Source: Gammaproteobacteria bacterium
GTDB taxonomy: Bacteria > Pseudomonadota > Gammaproteobacteria > JAADHS01
Reading direction: 5' to 3'
NCBI GenBank assembly: GCA_013151745.1
Contig: JAADHS010000059.1
Coordinates: forward strand, 1-39,568
Length of the DNA stretch: 39,568 nucleotides
Part shown: piece after piece, positions 37,634 through 39,568 of the stretch
Layout: each line of letters begins with the position of its first letter
How positions within the stretch are numbered: the stretch's first letter is position 1
Program-made: the position numbers and the translations under genes
Notes under the pieces: generated by a model
Seen by the model: only the letters and a program-made list of their open reading frames with translations
What the model was told of the DNA's origin: nothing
Databases searched by the model: none

Positions 37634-39568
37634 TCAATCGGCCTTAAAATCACGTCCAATCATAAATAAACACGGGATGATGAACAACACGTAGAGGGTG
37701 GAGCTGAGCATGCCACCAATGATAGGCGCCGCTATGGGTTGGGTGATTTCCATACCGGAGCCACGTGCAAAAATGATCGGTAGTAAAGCCAACACCGTGG
37801 TGGTGACCGTTATTAATTTGGGTCGCAGGCGCGCCACAGAGCCTTCGATCACCGCCTGGAGATAAACCGTTTCTGTACTGCATCGTCGCCATTCGTTACG
37901 AGCTAATGCCTCGCGGATGAAGATCACCATAAGAATACCGGTCTGGATGGCAATGGCCAGCACCGCGAGATAACCAATAATGACTGCGGTCGTCATCGCG
38001 TATCCTAAACTCCATTGCAGTAATACCCCACCCACCAGGGCAAAGGGAGCCGCGAGGAGAATCACCATGCTTTGCGCTACAGAGCGAAAGGCCATCATCA
38101 ATAAAACGAACATCAGCAACAAAGTCAAGGGAATGATCCAACCAAGCTGAGCTTGAGCCTGTTCAGCGTAACGATGCGTACCCGTCCACTCCAGAGTATA
38201 ACCCCGCGGTAAATCAAGATAGCGTGCCAAGTGAGCCTTGGCCTGGGGGACATAGTCGCTGGCGGTCACCCCCTCTAAATCAATATAAATATAACCCGCT
38301 CGTTCACCGTTATCGTTGCGTATCATTTCCGCGCTCTGACGCACCCGGACATCCGCAATCGACTCCAGGGTGACCGCGCGCCCTGTAGCAGAAATTACGG
38401 AGGCACGAGCCACTTTTTCCAGTGTATCGATATATTCCGGTGAATAACGTAGACTCAGAGGAACCACGCCACCATCTGACTGCTGAATATCGAGAATACG
38501 CTCACCGCCAACAGCATGACGCACCGTTAGCATCGCCTCATCAATTTGAATGCCGTGCTCGGCCAGGCGAGTCAAATCAAGCTGGACATCAACATAATCC
38601 CCCCCAACAATACGCTCAGCCAGCACGGTACCACTGCCGGGTAAAGGACTCAGTAAACGCTCTGCCTTTTGAGTCAAAGTCTCGATCAGCTCAAGATCAT
38701 GCCCTTTAATTTTAAGACCTACGGGACTTTGAATGCCCGTGTCTTGCATCAGGACTCGACCGGCGATGGGCTGAGTCCAGCTATTCACGTAGCCAATGAT
38801 GTTCATTTGTGCATCCATTTCTGAAACCAGCTTTTTTCGCGTCATACCCGGTCGCCACTGGTGCTGCGGTTTAAGCAAAATCGTTGTTTCTATCATCGTC
38901 ACAGGAGCCGGATCGGTTGCGCTATTCGCTCGCCCCAACTTGCCAAAAACACGCTTTACTTCAGGAAAAGATTTGAGCTTGCGATCCATCGCTTGCAGTA
39001 CCCAACCCGCCTCACGCATCGGCAAACCCGGCAATGTCGTTGGCATATAGAGAATAGCCCCCTCCTCCAACTCGGGCATGTACGCGGTATCAAAACGACT
39101 CATCAGTAAGACTGCCAACCCCATCATGAACAAACCAAGCACAACAAACCCATAGCGATAAGTCAAGGTAAAGACCAATGCCCGACGATAGCACCGCACC
39201 CACGCGCCATTGTGAAAATGCTTAGAAACGATTTTAGGCTTAAAAGCCCAAACAACAAGAATCGGCAGCAAGCAAAGCGTTAACAGCGTGGTCAACCCCA
39301 TAGCAAAGGTCTTGCTGAACGCCAACGGATCAAACAAGCGCCCTTCTCGTTCACCCAGAAAAAAAACCGGTAAAAAGGAAACTAGAATAATCAGCAGTGA
39401 AAACAGTAGCGGTCGCATCATATGGGCCATCGCTTCGATCACCACTTGTCGTCGTTTGACACCGTCAATACGAGCTTGCTGTGCCAGAACCGCCGAGCAA
39501 TTTTCGATAATGACAATAGAGGCATCCGCCATCACACCAATGGCGATCGCCAGTCCTGCCAAAGAAAG
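37634..39568 (-). CDS. Heavy-metal efflux RND permease (CusA/CzcA family), partial
   Basis: GLAIAIGVMADASIVIIEN, multi-TM RND features; N-terminus beyond right edge. Confidence 0.9.
   Translation of the reverse strand, partial: LSLAGLAIAIGVMADASIVIIENCSAVLAQQARIDGVKRRQVVIEAMAHMMRPLLFSLLIILVSFLPVFFLGEREGRLFDPLAFSKTFAMGLTTLLTLCLLPILVVWAFKPKIVSKHFHNGAWVRCYRRALVFTLTYRYGFVVLGLFMMGLAVLLMSRFDTAYMPELEEGAILYMPTTLPGLPMREAGWVLQAMDRKLKSFPEVKRVFGKLGRANSATDPAPVTMIETTILLKPQHQWRPGMTRKKLVSEMDAQMNIIGYVNSWTQPIAGRVLMQDTGIQSPVGLKIKGHDLELIETLTQKAERLLSPLPGSGTVLAERIVGGDYVDVQLDLTRLAEHGIQIDEAMLTVRHAVGGERILDIQQSDGGVVPLSLRYSPEYIDTLEKVARASVISATGRAVTLESIADVRVRQSAEMIRNDNGERAGYIYIDLEGVTASDYVPQAKAHLARYLDLPRGYTLEWTGTHRYAEQAQAQLGWIIPLTLLLMFVLLMMAFRSVAQSMVILLAAPFALVGGVLLQWSLGYAMTTAVIIGYLAVLAIAIQTGILMVIFIREALARNEWRRCSTETVYLQAVIEGSVARLRPKLITVTTTVLALLPIIFARGSGMEITQPIAAPIIGGMLSSTLYVLFIIPCLFMIGRDFKAD

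Overview
The window is 39.6 kb of gammaproteobacterial chromosome, mostly core genes. Left to right: ypjD-like (partial), MBL-fold phosphodiesterase-like, ffh, rpsP-rimM-trmD-rplS, agmatinase, dsbC, cca; a patchy accessory zone (about 9.7-14.5 kb); a BI-1/YccA-like protein, ybiB-like, a Kef-type antiporter, CBS and cNMP-binding proteins, efpL, a lytic transglycosylase, dinB, bepA; a secreted Sel1-repeat protein and an ankyrin lipoprotein; dnaQ-rnhA-methyltransferase-gloB-mltD; and a partial heavy-metal RND pump. There are two tRNA-Ser genes (UGA and GGA). The accessory zone carries an acetyltransferase, two CDP-alcohol phosphatidyltransferases and a LicC-like nucleotidyltransferase among gene remnants: a tyrosine-recombinase C-terminus beside tRNA-Ser(UGA), an excisionase-like HTH pseudogene, a CheW-like fragment, and a small ORF broken at an 8-nt homopolymer. 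The main non-coding signal is several families of small non-autonomous palindromic elements: A, about 78-119 bp, two copies; B, about 160 bp, two full copies plus a solo end; C, about 163 bp, one copy; and a short interspersed repeat D. I see no CRISPR array, rRNA or intact transposase. All functional calls come from reading motifs by eye, with no database search.
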